64,000 bases of DNA. It comes from Macrocystis pyrifera (Eukaryota > Sar > Phaeophyceae > Laminariales > Laminariaceae). The position numbers and the translations under genes are program-made. This document shows positions 23,189 through 33,500 of this stretch, one piece after another. The DNA is taken from assembly GCA_031763025.1 (NCBI GenBank), contig JASSKH010000021.1:3038001-3102000 (forward strand), written 5' to 3'. A model generated the notes under the pieces. The model was not told the origin of the DNA. It saw only the letters and a program-made list of their open reading frames with translations, and made no database searches. Each line of letters begins with the position of its first letter. Within the stretch, counting starts at the first letter, position 1.

Positions 23189-23331
23189 GCTCACTTTTCG
23201 AGGGACGGCCAAAAAAAATGGGAAAATACAATGAGCTTGCCGACGAGCGTTACCCTGAATCCGGCTTTCTTTGCCGCTGAGCACGATTTCTTACGCGGTA
23301 CAATTGTTGTAGCGTCCCTCGAAAGGTGAGC
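23189..23331. repeat. Short element with 19-bp terminal inverted repeats
   Basis: GCTCACTTTTCGAGGGACG at 23,189-23,207 is the inverse, with one mismatch, of 23,313-23,331. The enclosed 105 bp have no long open frame. It could be a small MITE or a hairpin-forming repeat; no clear target duplication was seen. Confidence 0.55.
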
Positions 23332-24167
23332 TTTCCATGTGTTATTTATACATATCAGGTGCCTGGTAGGTTACTTGTTCACGTGGACCGATTAGAATGG
23401 TTTGTTTTTCTTTAGCTTTTTTATCTCGTTATTTCGATCTACAATGCTCGAGGCCGCGAACGTGCGCAGCGGGTCCAAACGACGGGCAAGAAAGTCATCT
23501 AAACCAAGCCGCATACCGCAGGGTAACGGCGACTACTCTGCTGTTGTATCACAACTCACAACCGCCCTCCTAGTTTTTGTACAAACACGAAACATGCACA
23601 GAGCGAGTGCACGCCAGGTGTGGTATACCTGCTGACACATTTTGTGTGCGTACGTATACAACTCTAAAAGTTACCTGTACTTCGTAGCACGGCGAACAAT
23701 GTATCAAGTTTCACACCGAGCGATTGTCTCCGAAGTTTCAAGAAATTTCCATCTCAGCTAACGTGTTTTTTCAAAATAACAATAACCAATGCTAATCTAT
23801 ACGCGTGCGCTCGGTTCCAGGGTCTCCCAGAACTTTCCTGGGTCACATTTTCGTGCTATGATTTTCAGGAGTTCGAAATAAAAACTTGGCAGCGCATCCT
23901 GACAAGGCCAGCCACAACGTTGCGGCGTGACATGTTTGAGTTTTTTCGTTTTTTCAGAGTTAGAAACAAACGTCGGCAGAGTTGTGATCAGACAAAAAAC
24001 TGCTTGACCCCCTTCGGAAATGCTGTCCCGTTTGGGGACGAAGCACTCAATTTCTAAGTAGGTTGTCCCCAAAACTGATCTGAACAGACTGCAGTCCTAA
24101 AAGTGTTAATAACCTGGTACCAAACGTCGAACAGATCAGCTTACAGTACGTACGTAGCTGAACGACA

Positions 24168-24770
24168 GTAAGTAGCTTTTTTCGAGCGTAGCTCGCCGCG
24201 GTGAGGTATGATGGGAGCTACACCAGCCGCACATGCTTTCTCAGTTTGGCCTATACCAGGTATATAGGAGAGTAGCTCATCTGCACCATGTTTTCAAAAG
24301 CTTGAGCTGTTATGGGGGTCCATAGTTAATAGGATCTATGGTATACATAAAACCTTTATATTTACCCATTTTTACTAACAATATTCGGTTCTTTTTACTA
24401 TAGCCCCCCGAAATATGAACCCGTTTGGAACTAACTGCAGTCTGTCGTGTTGTTGTAATTATAAAACGTTCGTCTCCAGGACGGAATGACGTTAAAGATA
24501 GCTCATAATGTGCACATATGTGCCGAGGGTGAGCTAAATGGACTTCACAAGCTAAAAAAGCTCGTCCGTCCCCAGGGTGTAGTTCAGGAGCTTCATAAAC
24601 CGGGCGTGGTCTCGGCGATAGCCCATTTGCACGTACGGGTTTTCCTTGCTTGAACTATGGGCGATAGAACATCTGTACACGTTTGTAAAGCTTGAGCAAT
24701 AGAGGATAGCTCGTCCGCACATGTTTCGAGGGCATGAGCTATACACGATGCAAGTATGGATGCGCTAGCT
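24168..24770. repeat. Degenerate ~60-bp tandem array interrupted by a MITE
   Basis: Recurring words are GAGCTAT/GAGCAAT, GATAGCTCGTCCGCACATGTTT and AAGCTTGAGC, e.g. 24,265-24,310, 24,618-24,640, 24,665-24,705 and 24,706-24,745. Units are strongly diverged. The MITE at 24,309-24,415 splits the array. Confidence 0.6.
24309..24415. mobile_element. Palindromic MITE inserted in a tandem array
   Basis: Termini are GTTATGGGGGTCCATAGTTA and the degraded TATAGCCCCCCGAAATA. The AT-rich centre (TTTTTACTAACA) matches the family. The surrounding array resumes on both sides, so the MITE arrived after the array formed. Confidence 0.8.
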
Positions 24771-26201
24771 CACGGCTTGAATACGCTGTAGTGACAAATC
24801 ACCAGTACGTACCGGTATGAAACAAAGTATGTGCCCTAACGACATCAACACAAAACGTTATGTATTTATAATTGTGTTGCGATCGGAAAAGGTGTTTGCG
24901 ACACTCGTGGCTTCTATAGTATATGCACGTACCGTTGTACCTAATCAACCTAGTAATACAGAAGAGTCTTGATAAGCACCGCATACACGCCGGCCCAATC
25001 AACATGAAGTCTTACCAAGCGCAGCATCCAAGCACTGTTTACTGGCATAAAGTTCGGTCTAGGAATAGGGTTCGGGTCGGTGGATCGTCTTTAGGCTCCA
25101 ACCATAATAGTATCAGCAGTATAGTAAAAGTAGGAACAAATAAATGGTAGGTGAACTTACGAGCTGTTTACGCCAACAATGAAGCATATTATTGTCTTTG
25201 TGATGCGATGTATGATGGCAGAAGACCCTGCTTTCCGAGCCAAGCGGGCATGTATCGGGTGTGATGATTGCTCTCGTCGTATGTGTTGCATCATGACACC
25301 AGCTGTTCGTTTTTTGTGCGATCCGCTTGTCTCTAGCAGTGCTTGCCGCAACCTTGTTTCCTCCAAAACAACAGGCAACCACACACCGCATCACTAGCGA
25401 TCCAGCCAGTTCTGCCAGTCGACGATGGCGGCTTAGAACACCTCCCACACCGCACACAGGCTGACGCTCGATTTCGCGGATGGTGCGCGCTGTTGTGGCT
25501 GGTGGGCCAGACACCCATGGCATCCTGCCCGTTTGGTACCAGATGCGTGTCTAATTTTTCGTTGTGCTTTCATGTTTTCTACTTGATTCGTTGCGCTACC
25601 CGTCGACTTCGAGCCACACAACTCGACTTCAACAGCAAATTGCGGGAAGCCCCCACTGCGTCGTACGGAAGGCAATATTCCACGACTTGTGTGGCGGTTC
25701 TTTTACGACAGAATGTGGATGACGAAAGCCACTGGACCACTATATTGGAGCTAAAATCAAAATCGTTTCACTCTATTTGTAATTCAAATACAGGACGGGA
25801 GAGGTCGACAAATCAGGCCGCTCGAGCCTGCTCGATGACCTATATTGAAACACGCCAGGGAACGATGGCGGCAAGTAGATCCGGCCCGCTGCCATTAACA
25901 TGTTCGATGTTCAAGTATTGTTATCACACAACAATTCTAACGAGTACCTGGTATGTGCTAATGCACGAGCATCATGTACTAAGTCCTGGCATGTAGAGTG
26001 TTTGTCTGACCTGCGCTATGATCGAGGTATAGTAGCACTTATTATTCCAGCGGTTGAGACTAGTGGGGCTCCTTGAGGGCAATGACGAACATCCCAACAT
26101 CGTCGGCAGGTCCTTGATACTTCATTTGACTGTTCGTTATAGCACACATAGGCCGTGGCATTTGCTCATCTTGATGATATGAGGCTTTCTACAGTAGAAG
26201 T
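24771..26201. other. Spacer without a supported gene
   Basis: The longest open frame is 217 codons (25,343-25,996 plus). It overlaps long frames on the other strand and has no recognised motif, signal peptide or splice context. I treat it as unproven. Confidence 0.4.
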
Positions 26202-26485
26202 TTTCTGAGGCTCCTCACTTAAGGAGCTCCATACCTCTACCCGAAAAACTGACTTCAGCAAATATCAAAGTGCATCCCGATGAATAATCCCATGGCCCGA
26301 GAATAAAAAAACGTCATTTTTCGAAACATGGTTAACATTCTGACGATTTTGGGCCAAGGAACCCCGTGATTTAGAAATCAGTTGAGCCGGAATGTGCTAC
26401 CTCTATCGTAAAACGCGTCATATGTTTTGTCCGTTTTGTTGGGGTGAGATTGGAGGGAGCTCCTCAATCGAGGAGCCTCAGAAGA
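26202..26485. mobile_element. GCTCC element, copy with both termini (284 bp)
   Basis: The left end TTTCTGAGGCTCCTCACTT and the right end, inverse of CTTCTGAGGCTCCTCGATTG, form terminal inverted repeats of about 30 bp. Each end can itself fold, because GGCTCCTC is followed by AGGAGCTC. The interior shares CGATGAATAATCCCATGGCC and CTACCTCTATCGTAAAACG with the copies at 32.6 and 38.9 kb. Non-coding; probably a non-autonomous DNA transposon. Confidence 0.75.
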
Positions 26486-27415
26486 ATTTCGGTGCTCCCG
26501 TGCCGCAGCATGCGCCGTCGCGTTTTGTGTCATGTTGTATTGATGTCGTCTCGGAGAGCGAAAATGCCTCAGGTGCATTGTTACGAGAAGGCGGCCCAGC
26601 CACAGACCAATCGCGCCCCGATGCACATATTCACGCTCGTTGAATCACGACACGCCCAATCTCAACGGTTGGGGGGGGTGGTTGAATAGCAGTATTAGGG
26701 TATACAAGTAGGGTATGCATTTACTATTGTACCAGGTAATGAATATACGCATGTTGTCGTATTCATAGTTGAATGATATTGGTTTTAAATGTCCGATATC
26801 ATGTAGCGTATGATATTTCTTGTTCGTAAAGGCTTCGCGATGCCCCGCCCTGGGAGTTTTCGGTCCGTGGTTTTCGCCCCGGATCGTGGGGTTCCGGACG
26901 CAAAGGGATATCCGCTTTCACGCGCCCGCGCTGTTCTGTGCTCGTCGTGGCGAGAGCACGACAAGTGTGGAGCCAGACGCCGCTATCTCATATTCGCACA
27001 CCTTCCGTTTTTTAACTCTGTAGTGATACGTTAAGGCACGCGGTGGCAACGACCACGTCGTACTCGTCACCAGCTGCGCTAATCGTTTCTTGTGAGCATT
27101 GCCTGTCTTGCCTGTTTATTATGAGCCCTTTTTCATGCAGTAGATTGGGGAACCCTAAACTTCAAGGATAAAGAAGGGCGTTTATTCTGTCGCCGTCAAT
27201 ATTTAACCCTAAGATACATAGTGTAAGAAGTTTAGGTTGCGCGGACTCGTGAATTGTTGGCCTGTTTTTCACAACAAAGGATTGACTTTGAACTGTTGTC
27301 AATGCCACGTATGACATAAGCGTTTCGACAAACCGCATGTTGCAGATCAAGTACGTCAGAGAGGACTCGAAACCATCGTCACGTACTCCGAGGGCTCCAG
27401 CGCAACGGCTCCGTC
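26486..27415. other. 5' flank of LNR gene B
   Basis: No gene seen. The last few hundred bases should include the promoter and 5' UTR of gene B. No TATA-like element or block shared with the gene A upstream region stands out. Confidence 0.4.
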
Positions 27416-27590
27416 ATGGGGTCCCAACGCGCCGTCTCCGTTGCCCTTTTGGCTCTAATCTACGCATTGATTTCCCTGTCAGAAGGCGTTCTCGCGGCTA
27501 CGTTTAGCGACGACAGCTCGCCATATGGCTGTGCCCACCGCTTCATTGGGGACGGGGACTGCGACTTGACCAATGACAACGAAGACTGTG
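27416..27590 (+). CDS. LNR gene B exon 1: signal peptide and first half of LNR1
   Basis: MGSQR precedes a hydrophobic core and a VLA-A-type cleavage site. The mature start has ATFSDDSS and GC-x-x-R-x-x-GDGDCDL-x-ND, parallel to gene A exon 1 (ATITDDGSS). It ends GACTGT-G before GTAAGT, phase 1. Confidence 0.87.
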
Positions 27591-30500
27591 GTAAGTGGAT
27601 AATGACGACTAGGATTGCGGTGTCCCTCTGCTTGTTCTCTACGGTTTAAAACTTTTGTCTTTCTATAATTATCCAGCGCATCCAGTTTCCATGCCGCTTC
27701 TTCATCCTAGAGCTACAGTACACTGCTGTGCAACGCTATTGGCTTTGCTGATTCTTCATGCCAGGGATTCACAAGGTCTGATATCCAAGTTTTCGAGAAA
27801 AATGTGAGACCTGCTCCTACGGTAGATAATTAAAATTCGAATGCAATCGACACCTCGCTATATACAGAAGTACAGAACAGGCGCGCATGTTTTTTAAAGC
27901 TCAACGAAGCTCGCACACTTGAGTATCAACCACGCAATCTGCCAAATGCACAGCCAGCGCAATTACAAACAAATAATTAACTCTGCGGCTTAAAGCACAA
28001 GGCAAGGAGAATGAGAGGGGCGCCATAAAAGGTAAAACGTGGCAGGGGCCAAAATATTTTTTTCTCGACGAGGCTCCTCATTGGAGAAAGTACTCAATAT
28101 TGCTTTGTTTTTTTTTTCCAACTACTATTCCGGGGGTACATAGTTAATAGGACCTATGGTATACACAAAAAACTATATATTTACCTATTTTTACTAACAA
28201 AATTTGGTCCCGTCAACTATGGACCCCCGTAATATGTGTTCTGATAGGCCTCGTTGTGACTATGGCATCCGTCCTCCGCTTGAGTGTACAGTTTGCTCGA
28301 AGTCCTTGGTTGGGCGAGACACACAAGAGTTCTTCAAAATGTGAAAGCCCCCGAAAAGATTAGGTAGGCGCACCCCATCGTCGAAGGCGTTAGAGTTGCA
28401 ACAACTGGGCTCGTGAAGGAAAGCATGCCTTGGTAGTGGTGGACCCTGCATTTTCCTGGCGCCCCTCGTTTGAGGAGCTCCGCACCTCATCTAAGGCGGA
28501 CGTTTGACGAATTGAATCGCGCTAACCCGAGGAATTACCCCTGGGCCTAGGTGCTGCCGAAACGTATTGTGCAGCACAAACGAGATGCCGAGCAGGTTCT
28601 CACTTGAGAACATGCGTCACGCAGGAACGGTTTGGACAACAACAGCCACACCAACCCGCCGCACCGCGTCGGGGAATAGGAAACCGTTTGCGGTACGTCG
28701 GGAATGGGGAGGGGGGGCGAGGGGCTGGAACGAAATACCCTTAAAACTACGCAATCAACGGCCAGGCCCGAATGGGGAGGGGGGGGCGAGGGGCTGGAAC
28801 GAAATACCCTTAAAACTACGCAATCAACGGCCAGGCCTTGTACCGAATCGAGCCACACGTAACCAGAGAAAACCAGTGTATAGATGTGGGCTTTGTTTTT
28901 TTGGTGATAGAATGTATATATTGGTATAAACGGGTAGGGTTTGTACACCAAGACTCGCCGTTGCCTGGGGACGGGCGTGTTTTTTTTTTTGTACGTTCCT
29001 ACACGTCCACGCAATAGATGCGGCCCATCGAAATGGTGCCGAAAGTCGAACCTTCGCTTCAGAAAAATACACCACGTATCGGTAGGCGTCGGTTAGGGGA
29101 CACAAGCGCGGAAAGTCAAAGTTGTACCATGACTTCTTGGATTCAGCGTGACTGGATCACTTGGTGGTAAGCGCCGTCTTTGGTGTTTGGACTCCGAGGC
29201 ATATCTGCAACTAAGTCAGTGGTACCAGTATGTATTGCCAAACTTGGGACAGCAGCTGCGGCTAAGCTGATCGTTGTTGGGGATGTGGTTGATGGCTGTC
29301 GTCCCCGGCGACATGAGGATTACGTGCCAACGAAAGCCAGCCAACTGCATTTCGCACTGGATCTCGACGGGTAGGAAGAACTTTGGTGTGTGGAGAACAC
29401 AACTACGTAGTCTTCATTATTACGCAGGACCATAGTAAATAGCGTCTACGGTACACACAAAAAACTATATATTTCGCTAATTTTACGATCAAAATTTGGT
29501 CCCATCTACTAGGGTCCCCTGGAATAGCGCGGCACACAACAGTAGATGGCACGAACACACCTCTCATATACGAATGCTAACTCCTCCGACAATTACCGGA
29601 TCCGACTGACCAAACTTACGTAACAGACTACAGCAGCTACTTGGTGAGGTAACGTCCGCCAAAGCACAGCGCAGTTACTATCTGTGGATCAATTGCCTCT
29701 ATCCCAGCTAAACCACTCTGACTATTGCGAAACAATTGCGTCGTCACAATAACGCATGTCTGCCTGTCGACGATAATTTAACTCCATGCCCGTTGGTAAC
29801 TGACACAGTATATCACGCAACAAAACCTCGTATTTGCGTGCCTAAATTTCCCTCGTATCGTGAGGATACGACATACAACATGTGTCTTTACTCCAGAGTG
29901 GAACGCGCCGACGTTAGAAACAGGCCGGCCCGGGGCTTTGACAACGATTTATGTTACCACTCAAGAACACGTTTCGCGCCCCTTTGTGGTCGAAAAAAAG
30001 TGACACCAACCTGGTGGTAGATTAGCGCCATGGTAGGGGGTACCCTTTCGAGTTCAAACATTCCCGCTCACGCGATCTAGAACTGGAGACCTACGTAATC
30101 AGTCTAACCCCGAGATCGTTTTGACAACTTGTTTGCCTTATGTTCCGAACAGGCATAGCTTACAATGTTTCTCCCGAACCGCAGTCGGTTGTTGGGTGAC
30201 ATTCAGAAACTGTCTTCACGGAAGTTGGCCGCCACCCTTTGCCATAGCGCGCTTTGCGTGCAAACTCTCGCCCTATTCGACAATTCCATGTACAGCGCCA
30301 CTTTCTCCACTGATTTCGTGCTGTCCCCTTTATCAGAATTCGACGGTGGGGATTGCTGCGAGTGTACCTGCGTCAGTACCGAGGAGTTCACGTGTGGCGA
30401 AAACGGGGCTATGCGTGCGTCGACCCCAGCGCTGCCTGCGTCGATGACGACGACGCCACCACCCTTCCGAGCTTTGGGGTGTCCTGTGTCGATTTCTTCA

Positions 30501-33500
30501 TAGCGGATGGTGATTGCGACGACCAAAACAACTTCGCGGAATGCGGTGCGTCACGTTAGGTGATCGAATCACATTTGGAGACATCCAACAATACACGGTA
30601 GTGCTACGTAAGGTAGATAGAGGACACCGTGTAGGCCCACCCTTTTTGCAAATGTCTTGTTTGCGTTTCAAACCGTGAGTTGATACGGTGCTGAACCTCG
30701 CTGCCTTCGGGTATGACATTTTTGTATACCACGCATGGTGACGCACACACTCCCGGACGAATGGTTGAAGCCGATTTTCCTGACATTGCGAAATGAACAA
30801 GTCATGAGTCCACGGAAAAGACTCGTTGAAATATGTCCAATGACAACTTTTTCTTTGTGTTCTCTGGTGCGTTCTTCACGGCGTCTACTCGAACAAGCGG
30901 AAATTGCGCATTAAATATGGCCTCTGGGTTGATGTATACACCTCCTGGAATGGGTACCTTAGGGGCGTATCGGACTCTTCACTGGTCTGAGCTTGCACTT
31001 CCTGTGTATCTAGCTACCTTTATGCGAGGTGTACAGCCCTTCCAGCACGGAATGGCATACTAATCTGGTGCATAGGGGGCATCTATCCGTGGTGTAGGAG
31101 GAACCTCCCTGACGTGCTTGTACGTGGCGTGCGGTGAGCACGTAGCCTGTTTTCTCGGTAACAAGGAGGCCATGTACACCAATCCTTTTGTGGCCGTGGA
31201 AAGCTCTCATATAGATAGTGTCCTTGTCGAGTCGCGGCGAGGTGTTTACTCTCATTCTCGTTCTTGTCCTGAAATTCAGCTTGGAGAATATAGTCCGAAA
31301 GGGGGGGGGTTATCCTGCGTTTTTTCTCTGTGAGGGATGTACCTGGTATGCAACAGCCGTACCAAACGCAGTCACATAGTACCCCCTCAGTATATTGCTT
31401 TCGTGACGTACTTCACCCGCGCCAGATTTCGACGGTGGTGACTGCTGTGACTGCACCTGCGTCAGCACCCCGGAATACACCTGCGGCGACACCACCAACG
31501 GTGGCTTCGCATGCATCGATCCGAGTGCCCCATGCGTCGACGACGACGACTTCGATGCACCTGACGACGTCGACATGTCGGCGAGCTTCTCATACGAGCT
31601 GTCGATTGAGTTTGCCAACTTTCTGTGCGTTGACGAGCGCATCGGAGACGGAGATTGCCAATCGCAAAACAAACAATGAAGACTGCGGTGAGCCACAGAT
31701 TTCCTACAGGGTTAGGGCTACGATAGCGGTTTAACGATGCTGAGCCCAACGTAATAGGGTTTACGAGGCTCCTCAACTGAACAATTGCACAAATGTGGTT
31801 GAAATCCTGTTCTTCTCGCTATCTTGCCCCGGTCTTTTCCGAGACCATGTGATTTGTCATTGGGTTCAACAGCCTCACCAATCTGTTCGAAGTCGGTTTT
31901 TTTTTCGGTTTCGAGGTAGATGAGGTCTAGGACCCATAGCAAGGCGAAATTGGCTCCGGAGAACCAGGCAACTCTACTGAGGGCAATCCCGTTGTTTCCA
32001 TTTTGTGTCGTTATGAACCGAAGCGGCCACACTGCCCATCGGGTTGATTATATAAATCATCTCAGGACCAGATATTCGGAGAGGCGCAGAGCTCCATCAA
32101 GTGAGGGGCCTCAGAAACACAGTTGGGTAACTCTATCGCTACTCTCGTCGGTACACCCTTAGGGCTCCTCTAGATAACAGCCACCAGAACACTATGTATA
32201 CCCGAACAGCTGTAGCATACGTTTCGAAGACGAATCCTACCACAGGGTCAGCACTTGTAGGCCGGTTCCCAGGGCACCTCGGGGTCACTCAATCGCAGAG
32301 GTGGCATCGTACCCATTATCTCTGCAAATTCAGATACGTTTTATTTTGGAACTTCGCGGTATGCCTCGCTATTGTATTGTTTGAACACTACGCCCCTAAC
32401 GATTGGGGAAATTACGTGAATGAGTGGAGCACATGTCACTCGCGCTGGTGAGCTAAACCCGAACGGACAGCGAGAATGCACCCGGTTGCCGCAGCTCTAG
32501 TCGCAGACACCTCCGCGAGGAAGGCAGCCGTCGACCTTGGACGCACTGAGTGCACGCTGTCCATGTCCCATGAAGAGGTTCTACGATAGAGGTTCACCCT
32601 GAACTGTCTGAGGCTCCTCGCTTGAGGAGCTCCATACCCCACCCGAAAACGGACTTCGGCCAAAACTCAATTGCGTCCCGATGATTAATCCCATGGCCCG
32701 ATTATACCAAAACCTCATTTTCCGAAACAAAGATTGCCACTTTGACGATTTGGATTAAGGAGCCCCATCACTCAAAATACATTTTAGCGGAAGTGTGCTA
32801 CCTCTATCGTAGAACGCGTCCATTTCCCGTTACGTTACGTTCAACGTGGTCATTTTTTCGTCTAGGGAGAAGCTGGTTCATACGAAAATGTTTGTTTGGC
32901 CTGTCCGCCCAAAATACGGCACAACGAGAGCTAAGAAGATAACGTATTAGTAGCAACTCCCCCGCTTCAGATGGAACTGTTCGTTATACCGCAATGCCGC
33001 AGAAACCAATGTCAACGCCATCTTCCCGTGAATTTGGTTGGGTGAACGCCATCGTTTCGTCGTAGTTGGCAAAACGAAGACTAAGACGCGCGGAGAACGC
33101 TGGGCCGAACATTTGACTCGATTTTGTTAGGGGCATTGCGCTTTTTGTTTCTTGACCAACGCCGTCCTCGTCATGGGCAGCGACGGCGCCTGAAACAGAA
33201 GCGAATTCTGCGGATACACCCGAGCTACTTAGCCGACACGATAACACCGCATTAACGTGATGCATTGGTCGAGTGAATGCTTTACCGTCGTATTGGGCAC
33301 CTGTTCAGCTAAGACGGCGGCAATAGTTGAACGATAGCCTGAACGGCACAGTTGACCCCTACAGCAGCGTGCCTGAACGTATTTGTCGTTCCCGACGCGC
33401 CATGTCGTCACTTCTGCCACTCACCAGATTACGACGGTGGAGATTGCTGCGAATGCACCTGTGACCGCACCATCCAATACGGCTGCGACCTATTTTTCGA

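Noticed and set aside
25343..25996. 217-codon plus-strand open frame
   Set aside because: No recognised domain, no hydrophobic or low-complexity signature, and overlapping long frames on the opposite strand; about what chance allows in a window this size.
30400..31672. Calling gene B a pseudogene because of its two frame shifts
   Set aside because: Both shifts are single-base homopolymer changes flanked by intact motifs and splice sites, the error type seen between the inverted arms.
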